The notes under the pieces: generated by a model
What the model was told of the DNA's origin: nothing
Database searches by the model: none
The model's input: only the letters and a program-made list of their open reading frames with translations
Translations under genes and position numbers: made by a program
Assembly: GCA_030741175.1 (NCBI GenBank)
Contig: JASLVT010000002.1
Coordinates: 1 to 31,412 of the forward strand
Origin: Porticoccaceae bacterium
GTDB taxonomy: Bacteria > Pseudomonadota > Gammaproteobacteria > Pseudomonadales > Porticoccaceae
Length of the DNA: 31,412 nt
Direction of reading: 5' to 3'
Shown: one piece after another, positions 25,485 through 31,412 of the stretch
Position numbering within the stretch: position 1 is the stretch's first letter
Layout of the letters: every line of letters begins with the position of its first letter

Positions 25485-26755
25485 TGGGATATCTCCATAA
25501 ACTTGCGTGCAAACTGGAGACTGTTCTCTTTACTCACACCGGCTAGCGTAAAATGACTGATAAAGGCTTTATCGCGATTACCCACTGTACCCTGCAAAAA
25601 CAAACTATCGTAGAGGCCCGGATAATCCTTGTAGGCGCGGGTGCAAAATACGGTTTTGCTCTGACGTTGGCTGGCACTGAGTAGAAAATCATGGTCGCAG
25701 TGGAACTCGCTGACATCATCCTCGGTGGCACGATTGCCCGGTGCAAAATCGCCAAATAAACTTTCATAGACAGCATAAAACTGCCAGCTGTTAAGTTTGT
25801 CGGCCTCTAGCCAGAAGAATTGGTACTCCAGTATTCCAGTTTCAAAGCCTGAGTTGAGATAGATATTGTCTTCGCTACGACAACTGCGTTCAGCACTGAG
25901 AAACTGCGCCTTGTTACTGGTATTGTTCGATCCCCCCCAGCACTTTACGAATGGCGGCAACTTCTGCAATACCCGAGCCTCTCCCAGCGAGATAGACTGC
26001 CAATCGCCAGAGAGTAACTGGGTCATTTTTTGCTGCTGATCAGTCTGTAATTGTCGACCTATATACTCATTTATGCCGGATACTGCTCTGCCTCGTAACT
26101 GATAATTGGCAATCAGATTTTGTAGCTTCTGTGTAGGCACAAGAAAGCTAACTTGGTTTCCCGCAGTGGCAACGTTGATACCGACAACTTGGCCCTGTTG
26201 ATTCAATGTCGGCCCACCACTCATACCAGAATTTAAAGACCCAGTGAAATGCACTCTAGGGTAGTAAGTGCTGGTATTGATGCCATTGTAGGTACCCGGA
26301 ACTACCGTCAACCCTAAATCCAACGGATTGCCCAGAGCAAAAACGGGTACTCCGACATCAGGTTCAGTACTGGCCAAGGTAATCGGCTGACTGATTACAT
26401 GATCTGCTTTAACCAAAGCTAAATCATTAATAACATCAACATCGACTAACTTCAGCATACCCGTCTGATTAGTTTCGGTAAGATATTCAATGCGGTATTG
26501 ATCGGGCTCGCTGGCGGCTAATTCTATAACATGATAATTGGTTGCTATCAGCCCATTTTGATCAATGGAAAACCCCGAACCTATGGCACTTTTACTGCCC
26601 GAGGTTAGATCGATAATACGAATCTGCAATATGGCAGATCGGTTATCAGCAAATAATTGACGGGCTGCCTCTGTATCTGCAACAGCAAGGCTGGAAGTTA
26701 TATACAACAGAAAAAACCAGCAGACTGACAAAGGTATTCTTGAAAGGGCTAACAA
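25475..26755 (-). CDS. Secreted trypsin-like serine protease with unknown C-terminal domain
   Basis: A 426-residue protein. Residues 1-26 form a signal peptide. The chymotrypsin-fold domain (about 30-215) has the full triad: H75 in ATNYHVIE, D111 in VINDLALVK and S179 in NSGMSGGP, as in the Deg/HtrA-related S1C group. No PDZ domain follows. Instead there are about 200 residues with four well-spaced Cys that could make two disulfides, and aromatic-rich segments (YQFFWLEADKLNSWQF). It starts with TTG, supported by GGAG seven bases upstream. Being periplasmic, it is separated by the inner membrane from the FHA domain of its operon partner; the partner's membrane region could link the two. Confidence 0.85.
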   Translation of the reverse strand: MLALSRIPLSVCWFFLLYITSSLAVADTEAARQLFADNRSAILQIRIIDLTSGSKSAIGSGFSIDQNGLIATNYHVIELAASEPDQYRIEYLTETNQTGMLKLVDVDVINDLALVKADHVISQPITLASTEPDVGVPVFALGNPLDLGLTVVPGTYNGINTSTYYPRVHFTGSLNSGMSGGPTLNQQGQVVGINVATAGNQVSFLVPTQKLQNLIANYQLRGRAVSGINEYIGRQLQTDQQQKMTQLLSGDWQSISLGEARVLQKLPPFVKCWGGSNNTSNKAQFLSAERSCRSEDNIYLNSGFETGILEYQFFWLEADKLNSWQFYAVYESLFGDFAPGNRATEDDVSEFHCDHDFLLSASQRQSKTVFCTRAYKDYPGLYDSLFLQGTVGNRDKAFISHFTLAGVSKENSLQFARKFMEISQWQ

Positions 26756-26846
26756 ACACTTACTCCAACAACAGAAAAAAACAATGATCTATGGGTAACT
26801 TCGGGCGATTGTTTTACGAAACACTAATAATAGCAAGATCAATCGT

Positions 26847-27695
26847 CTATTTGTCCTGCATACTTAACCCTAATTGATAGAGTTGTTTTTTATCGCCGCC
26901 CGTGATTTTAGCTGTGACAGAGGCGGCCTTGGCCAATGGTAGCTCCTTTACCAACAAGCGAAGTATCTTCTCAGCGTCCACAGAGACCGTATCTGCCTTA
27001 TCTTCACAACCACGAATAGCTAATACAATCTCACCACGCCGCTGATTACTGTCCGCTTCAACCTGAGCGAGCAACTCAGCGAGACTACCATGCAGGTAGG
27101 TTTCAAAGGTCTTACTGATTTCACGAGCCATAAAGGCGGGCCGCTCAGAACCCAGCACCGCAACCATATCGGTCAGAGTATCAGTAATCCGGTGTGGTGC
27201 CTCGTAGCAGACTATGGTCTCGGTAGTCATTTTCAAATCCTGCAATGCACTCAGACGCTGACTATTTTTCGCCGGCAAAAACCCAATAAATTTAAATGTA
27301 TCCGTAGGCAAGCCGGCCACACTCAGCGCAGCGATTACAGCACTGGCACCGGGAATCGGTATCACAGTAATACCCAGAGCACGAGCCTCAGCAACTAGCC
27401 TGTAACCTGGATCAGAAATCAGCGGTGTCCCGGCATCAGAAATCAAGGCGACATTTTCACCACCGCCCAACCGCCTGATCAGGCTACCACTGGATTTTTT
27501 ATCCGTGTGATCATGATAGGCGACACAGGGTGTATTTATATTAAAATAGTCGAGGAGCTTTTTGCTGTGGCGAGTGTCTTCGCAGGCGATTACACTGACT
27601 TCATTGAGTGTATCTATAGCCCGAGGTACCATATCACCCAGATTACCTATGGGTGTGGCAACTATATACAACGTACCGGATTGAAGAGAATTCAT
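26847..27695 (-). CDS. rsmI: 16S rRNA 2'-O-ribose C1402 methyltransferase
   Basis: A 282-residue SAM-dependent enzyme of the tetrapyrrole-methylase fold that methylates the ribose of C1402 in the 16S rRNA decoding centre. It shows GTLYIVATPIGNLGD at the N-terminus, ACEDTRHS, and the SAM-binding LISDAGTPLISDPGY, then GASAVIAALSVAGL. The start codon overlaps the divergent lpoA start: both are read from the CATG at 27693-27696. No in-frame ATG lies nearby that would keep the conserved N-terminus, so the overlap is probably real. The divergent rsmI/lpoA pair is conserved with E. coli (formerly yraL/yraM). Confidence 0.96.
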   Translation of the reverse strand: MNSLQSGTLYIVATPIGNLGDMVPRAIDTLNEVSVIACEDTRHSKKLLDYFNINTPCVAYHDHTDKKSSGSLIRRLGGGENVALISDAGTPLISDPGYRLVAEARALGITVIPIPGASAVIAALSVAGLPTDTFKFIGFLPAKNSQRLSALQDLKMTTETIVCYEAPHRITDTLTDMVAVLGSERPAFMAREISKTFETYLHGSLAELLAQVEADSNQRRGEIVLAIRGCEDKADTVSVDAEKILRLLVKELPLAKAASVTAKITGGDKKQLYQLGLSMQDK

Positions 27696-29538
27696 GAATA
27701 AACGCTTTCTACTATTGGTTGCTTATACTGGGTGCATCTTAGCCTTTATTAGTGGCTGTGCGCCAACCACAACATTGGAAACTGTCTCTGCACCAGTCAC
27801 TGAGATTGAATCCACTGAATCATCAGCACTTAATCAAGCGCAGGATCTATTACAACAGGCACAAATTGAACAACAACCCGACAGCCTGTTACTCAAAGCG
27901 GCGATGCTATTTTTTACTGGTGGCGATGCCGAGGCTAGTAATGAGACTTTATTATCGATAGATGCGGACCAACTCGGCGATCTCGACTATAGCCAGCTTA
28001 TCATTTTTGGTGCCCGCTACAGCCTGAGTCTTGGCAAAACTGAAGAAGCTCTCGATTATCTTCAACAACAGCGGTTCATCGACCTCAGCCCAACCTTCGA
28101 TCTGGAGCAACAACGAAAAAACACTGCTTTACGGGCTGAAATTGATCAGGCTCTCGGTAACACAGAGCAACTGTTGCAACATTATATTCGTTTGGCGGCA
28201 CTCAGCAGAGGACAGAAGAATATCCGCGCTGTGCACGACCAACTGTGGCAGCAATTGAATATTCAGCCATTTAGTTACTTGCAGCAGGGGCAAAATCATA
28301 ACGACAGCCAATTGGCAGGTTGGTTACAGCTAGCGGAACTGCACCGACACTATCAACTTAATCCCGGCGCTCATCAACAAGCCTACAACGACTGGCGACA
28401 GCGCTGGAGAACCCACCCAGCCGCAAAATTGCCACCAACAGCTCTTAAAACATACAACAAGTTTGTGTCAGCACCCAAACAGATAGGGTTACTGCTACCT
28501 TTGCAGGACCAGTATGAAATGCCCAGCTACACATTACTCGATGGTTTTATGAGTGCCTATTACCACTTATTGGCACAGAATCAGCAAAATGACCAAACCA
28601 TGCCAGCACTGCGTCTCTACGACAGTAGCGCTGAATCCATGGCACGCGCCTACAACCTCGCAGTAGAGGATGGAGCAGACATGATTATTGGCCCTATGCG
28701 TCGCGCTGAAGTGGAGACTCTGCTAGCGGTGGAGGCACTCCCTGTGCCAACCATTAGCCTCAATCGCATTGACAACGAAAATCAGTCACAACCAAAAAAT
28801 CTCTATCAGTTTGGCTTATCTCCCTTGGATGAAATACGGCAGATTGCCGACCGCGCATGGCGCAAAGACCAGCGCAATGTATTAGTGATAGCGCCGGATA
28901 ATGGCTGGGGAAACAGGGCCTCGACATTTTTTAATCAGTACTGGAGTGCCAAAGGTGGTACTGTTTTAAGTCAAGTTAGCTACCCCGCTACCACAAAAGA
29001 CTTCACACCGCTGTTAAAGCCGCCATTGCAAATTGATCTCAGTGAAGAGCGCGGCCGCAAGCTCAAGCGCTTTATCAATAGCCGTATTCAATTTGATATC
29101 CGTCGTCGTCAAGATATCGATCTAGTCGTCGTGTTGGGCTATCCGGTAATCGCAAGACAGATCAAACCAGCACTAGATTTTCTCTACGCTTCAGATCTAC
29201 CTGTCGTCGCCACCTCCCATATTTATAATGGTAGCCAGCAGACGAACCTCGATCGAGATCTATCTGGTGTAGAGTTTAGTGCGATGCCTTGGACTCTGAC
29301 AGGACACTTAATCAATGACTTGCAGCCAGACCAGCGACTACACACAGCCTATAGGCATCTGTACGCAGTGGGTCATGATGCTTTCTTGCTACATAAGAAC
29401 ATCAATCGTTTAGAGGATGATAATGCCATACCATTATTTGGTGCTACCGGGATACTGAGCCTCAGCAACGGTATGGTTGTACGCCAATCAAAATGGGCCG
29501 AGTTTCAACGAGGTAGAGTAAAAGAAATTCAGCCATAG
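27694..29538 (+). CDS. lpoA: Outer-membrane lipoprotein activator of penicillin-binding protein 1A (LpoA/LppC)
   Basis: A 614-residue lipoprotein. The signal ends in the lipobox ISGC with C22 as the lipidated residue, followed by Ala, which predicts outer-membrane sorting. The N-terminal half (about 45-250) is helical and TPR-like, with many Gln and Leu. The C-terminal half (about 265-600) has the periplasmic-binding-protein fold seen in LppC proteins: IGLLLPLQDQ, GADMIIGPMRR, VLVIAPDNGWGNRASTF and VVVLGYPVIARQIKP. LpoA crosses the peptidoglycan to stimulate PBP1A. It begins the lpoA-yraN-diaA-dolP run. GAAGAG sits just upstream of the ATG, inside rsmI's first codons. Confidence 0.93.
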   Translation: MNKRFLLLVAYTGCILAFISGCAPTTTLETVSAPVTEIESTESSALNQAQDLLQQAQIEQQPDSLLLKAAMLFFTGGDAEASNETLLSIDADQLGDLDYSQLIIFGARYSLSLGKTEEALDYLQQQRFIDLSPTFDLEQQRKNTALRAEIDQALGNTEQLLQHYIRLAALSRGQKNIRAVHDQLWQQLNIQPFSYLQQGQNHNDSQLAGWLQLAELHRHYQLNPGAHQQAYNDWRQRWRTHPAAKLPPTALKTYNKFVSAPKQIGLLLPLQDQYEMPSYTLLDGFMSAYYHLLAQNQQNDQTMPALRLYDSSAESMARAYNLAVEDGADMIIGPMRRAEVETLLAVEALPVPTISLNRIDNENQSQPKNLYQFGLSPLDEIRQIADRAWRKDQRNVLVIAPDNGWGNRASTFFNQYWSAKGGTVLSQVSYPATTKDFTPLLKPPLQIDLSEERGRKLKRFINSRIQFDIRRRQDIDLVVVLGYPVIARQIKPALDFLYASDLPVVATSHIYNGSQQTNLDRDLSGVEFSAMPWTLTGHLINDLQPDQRLHTAYRHLYAVGHDAFLLHKNINRLEDDNAIPLFGATGILSLSNGMVVRQSKWAEFQRGRVKEIQP

Positions 29539-29564
29539 ACAACATTGAGCAAGGGATAGCTTGG

Positions 29565-29963
29565 TTGAAGAAACAAGCAATAGGGAATACTCGACTCAGA
29601 GCTTCGGCACTGTCCGGAGAGCAAGCGGAGAAACTTGCCTGTAACTATTTGCAAAAACGTGGGCTTAAGCTACTTGAGCGCAATTTCCGTACCCGTCGAG
29701 GGGAGATTGATTTAATAATGCAGCATAAATCCTGCCTTGTGTTTATTGAAGTCAGGTTTCGTCAATCGGCAGACTATGGCAGTGCAGAAGAATCCATTGG
29801 CCCTATAAAATGTAACCGCCTAAAGATGGCTGCTTTGGCCTACCTACAGCAGAGATATCAGAGTATGGACATTGAATCGCGGTTTGACGCGGTAGCGATA
29901 GGCCGAGGTAGAAGACAAAGCGATTACTTTGCTATTAACTGGGTGCAAAATATTTTACTCTAG
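29565..29963 (+). CDS. yraN: UPF0102 (YraN) family endonuclease-like protein
   Basis: A 132-residue protein with the family's restriction-endonuclease-like core: GEQAEKLACNYLQKRGLKLLERNFR, then GEIDLIM and LVFIEVRFR (the Asp, Glu and basic residue of a PD-(D/E)xK site). The usual family motif is EVKxR; here the Lys is replaced by Arg. A SAEESIGPIK segment follows. The start is TTG at 29565, with AAGGGA about nine bases upstream. The role is unsettled; related proteins are linked to DNA uptake or processing. The position between lpoA and diaA is the conserved one. Confidence 0.92.
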   Translation: MKKQAIGNTRLRASALSGEQAEKLACNYLQKRGLKLLERNFRTRRGEIDLIMQHKSCLVFIEVRFRQSADYGSAEESIGPIKCNRLKMAALAYLQQRYQSMDIESRFDAVAIGRGRRQSDYFAINWVQNILL

Positions 29964-29993
29964 CACTGAGCAATACGTGGAACAGAAGCAGTC

Positions 29994-30557
29994 ATGGACC
30001 AAAAGATTTTTAACCACTTTCAGCAGCTTATCGAAACCACCATGGTGGTGGGCGATAGTTTTGCTGAGCCTATGGCCGCCGCCGCGGAAAAAATTAGCGC
30101 TACATTACTGGCGGGTAACCGAATATTCAGTTGCGGCGAGCGGGATACAGTATCACTGGCGCAACAATTTACAGATTACCTGACCATGGGATATGAGATA
30201 GAGCGTCCAGGATTTCCCGCACTGAATATCAACCAAGTTATGACCGCTAGTTCCTCTAGCGAGGGCTATGCGCATTGCCTGCAAACACAGGCACAAACCG
30301 CTGACCTGCTATTAGTAGTGAGTAGCGGTGATAATAATCCATCGTTGATTGGTGCCATTGAAGCCGCAATTAGCAAGGGCATGACCATCATTTTACTGTC
30401 GGCACACAACGATGATTTACTATCTACCATAGTTGGATACAATGACGTGGAAATCAGTATGGCGCAGTTTCCCGGGCAGCTGGCAAACGCAGCACAGTTT
30501 CAAATTATTCAGTGCCTCTGTGCACTTGTAGACCATCAGATATTTGGAGGAGAATAA
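29994..30557 (+). CDS. diaA: SIS-domain DnaA-associating protein DiaA / phosphoheptose isomerase-like
   Basis: A 187-residue SIS-domain protein. The N-terminal helix pair is followed by the sugar-phosphate loop at NRIFSCGERDTVSLAQQF, the ERPGFPALNINQ segment, and LLLVVSSGDNNPSLIGAIEAA. DiaA binds DnaA and promotes timely initiation at oriC; GmhA is the paralogue making heptose. The loop departs from the GmhA form (GNGGSA), and the operon position (yraN-diaA-dolP) supports DiaA. GAGAATAA joins its stop directly to the next start, with no intergenic base. Confidence 0.9.
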   Translation: MDQKIFNHFQQLIETTMVVGDSFAEPMAAAAEKISATLLAGNRIFSCGERDTVSLAQQFTDYLTMGYEIERPGFPALNINQVMTASSSSEGYAHCLQTQAQTADLLLVVSSGDNNPSLIGAIEAAISKGMTIILLSAHNDDLLSTIVGYNDVEISMAQFPGQLANAAQFQIIQCLCALVDHQIFGGE

Positions 30558-31124
30558 ATGCGGCAATCAATCCTGCTTTGTATGGGTATTCTGCTACTTA
30601 GCGGTTGCACCTCAGTCGTCGACACCATGACCAGCGAACCCATTGTGGCGGATCCGGCTAGCACTAGTGCAGGCACCTATTACAACGATAGAAAGATGGA
30701 TACCTTTATAGGTGTCAATATCAAAAAGGCACATCCTGATCTCGATGCATCGCATATCAATGTCAACGTCGCTAAAGCAGTGGTGTTGCTCACAGGTGAG
30801 GTGCCAAGCCGTGAAATGAAAACACTGGCAGGCGATACTGCAAGGGAATACACCGGCGTACGCATAGTACACAACGAATTGCAGGTAAGAGGCAAAACCT
30901 CCATGGTGTCGCGCACTAATGACTCTATGATCACTGCAAAGGTCAAAACCAAACTGGCCTTTGAAGAACAGGTCAAAGCAATCAATATCGATGTTATTAC
31001 AGAGGATAGTGTAGTCTACCTGATGGGCACCATCGACAGGGTCAGCGGTAATCTCGCCTCAGATATTGCCAGTGCCACTGGCGGCGTACGAAAAGTAGTC
31101 AAAGTGTTTGAATATATCGACTAA
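30558..31124 (+). CDS. dolP: Outer-membrane lipoprotein with two BON domains (DolP, YraP family)
   Basis: A 188-residue lipoprotein with lipobox LSGC (C17 lipidated) and Thr next, so probably outer membrane. Two BON domains follow: about 45-115 (IGVNIKKAHPDLDASHINVNV, ending in VRIVHNEL) and about 120-185 (DSMITAKVKTKL, with INIDVITEDSVVYLMGTI). BON domains bind phospholipid or membranes. In E. coli DolP supports outer-membrane integrity and the BAM complex at division sites. Its ATG directly follows the diaA stop, with GGAGAA overlapping the end of diaA. A strong terminator 17 bases downstream ends the cluster. Confidence 0.93.
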   Translation: MRQSILLCMGILLLSGCTSVVDTMTSEPIVADPASTSAGTYYNDRKMDTFIGVNIKKAHPDLDASHINVNVAKAVVLLTGEVPSREMKTLAGDTAREYTGVRIVHNELQVRGKTSMVSRTNDSMITAKVKTKLAFEEQVKAINIDVITEDSVVYLMGTIDRVSGNLASDIASATGGVRKVVKVFEYID

Positions 31125-31140
31125 CTCATCCAAATCCATA

Positions 31141-31170
31141 AAAAGCCCTGTGTTTGTCCACAGGGCTTTT
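31141..31170. terminator. Bidirectional intrinsic terminator between dolP and the thiolase gene
   Basis: AAAAGCCCTGTG and CACAGGGCTTTT form a perfect 12-bp stem with a 6-nt loop. A-rich and T-rich ends give U-runs on both strands, so it can serve the convergent dolP and thiolase genes. Confidence 0.9.
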
Positions 31171-31190
31171 GTTGACTAGCGACTTAATGC

Positions 31191-31412
31191 TTATACAACT
31201 TCTATCGCCATGGCGGTAGCCTCGCCGCCGCCGATGCACAGGCTGGCGATACCTTTTTTGCCACCGCGTTGCTGCAATGCATGAATCAGTGTCACAATAA
31301 TTCGCGAACCGCTGGCCCCTATTGGATGGCCAAGCGCACAGGCACCTCCATTTACATTCAACACGTCGTGGGACATACCGATTTCCTTAAGCGCCGCCAT
31401 CGCCACCACAGC
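31191..31412 (-). CDS. Thiolase (acetyl-CoA C-acyltransferase), C-terminal part
   Basis: The last 73 or so codons of a thiolase, cut by the window edge at 31412. Both C-terminal catalytic motifs are present: NVNGGACALGHPIGASGSRI with the active His, and SLCIGGGEATAMAIE with the proton-shuttling Cys. Full members have about 390-400 residues, so roughly 320 residues lie outside the window. The enzyme condenses or cleaves acetoacetyl-CoA; it could serve polyhydroxybutyrate synthesis or beta-oxidation, which this fragment cannot tell apart. Confidence 0.95.
   Translation of the reverse strand, partial: AVVAMAALKEIGMSHDVLNVNGGACALGHPIGASGSRIIVTLIHALQQRGGKKGIASLCIGGGEATAMAIEVV

Noticed and set aside
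1..31412. CRISPR arrays, tRNA/rRNA genes, prophage or complete insertion sequences
   Set aside because: None seen on either strand by reading; short tRNA-like elements cannot be fully excluded without a covariance-model scan.

Overview
The window looks like chromosome of a marine gammaproteobacterium, probably near Cellvibrionales / SAR92-type lineages. This placement is inference from gene order, Na+-linked transporters (NhaC type, AGCS type) and protein style; no rRNA or tRNA gene is present to settle it. Most of it is a housekeeping backbone. No phage, CRISPR array, intact transposase or integrase is seen.

Layout. (1) 127-1823: a periplasmic cupin protein and an M24-type metallopeptidase-like protein. 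(2) 1839-3307: an AT-rich patch directly downstream of guaA holding a DUF2141 protein, a truncated NAD(P)H:quinone-oxidoreductase fragment, a 44-codon coding remnant and a MAPEG protein. It is bracketed and split by short direct repeats resembling the last codons of guaA, so it reads as the remains of small islands inserted at the guaA 3' end. (3) 3291-6435: guaB-guaA, the GMP branch of purine synthesis. (4) 6643-12440: an accessory block (MATE exporter, ferric-reductase-like membrane protein, NhaC antiporter, unknown exported protein, HSL-type esterase) between guaB and xseA, which are neighbours in E. coli. (5) xseA; a methionine gamma-lyase / Lrp-type regulator pair; der; a DUF2846 lipoprotein. 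(6) A serine/threonine-dehydratase-like enzyme, argG, a formyltransferase-domain protein, pyrC and rnt. (7) An apparent operon of secreted serine protease, FHA-membrane protein and Na+/alanine symporter. (8) rsmI divergent from lpoA-yraN-diaA-dolP, the conserved envelope / replication-initiation cluster, then a strong bidirectional terminator and the C-terminal end of a thiolase.

The most notable non-gene signal is a palindrome of the form ACATGTC-N4-GACATGT (core TGTC-N4-GACA). It occurs three times, each time inside the predicted -35/-10 spacer of a promoter reading into a single accessory gene on the minus strand: the cupin protein, the ferric-reductase-like protein and the esterase. This suggests a small regulon under one DNA-binding regulator encoded elsewhere. 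Other structural oddities are a probably leaderless xseA, divergent rsmI and lpoA start codons overlapping in one CATG, a hairpin immediately before der, and a 23-bp tandem duplication over the esterase stop codon.
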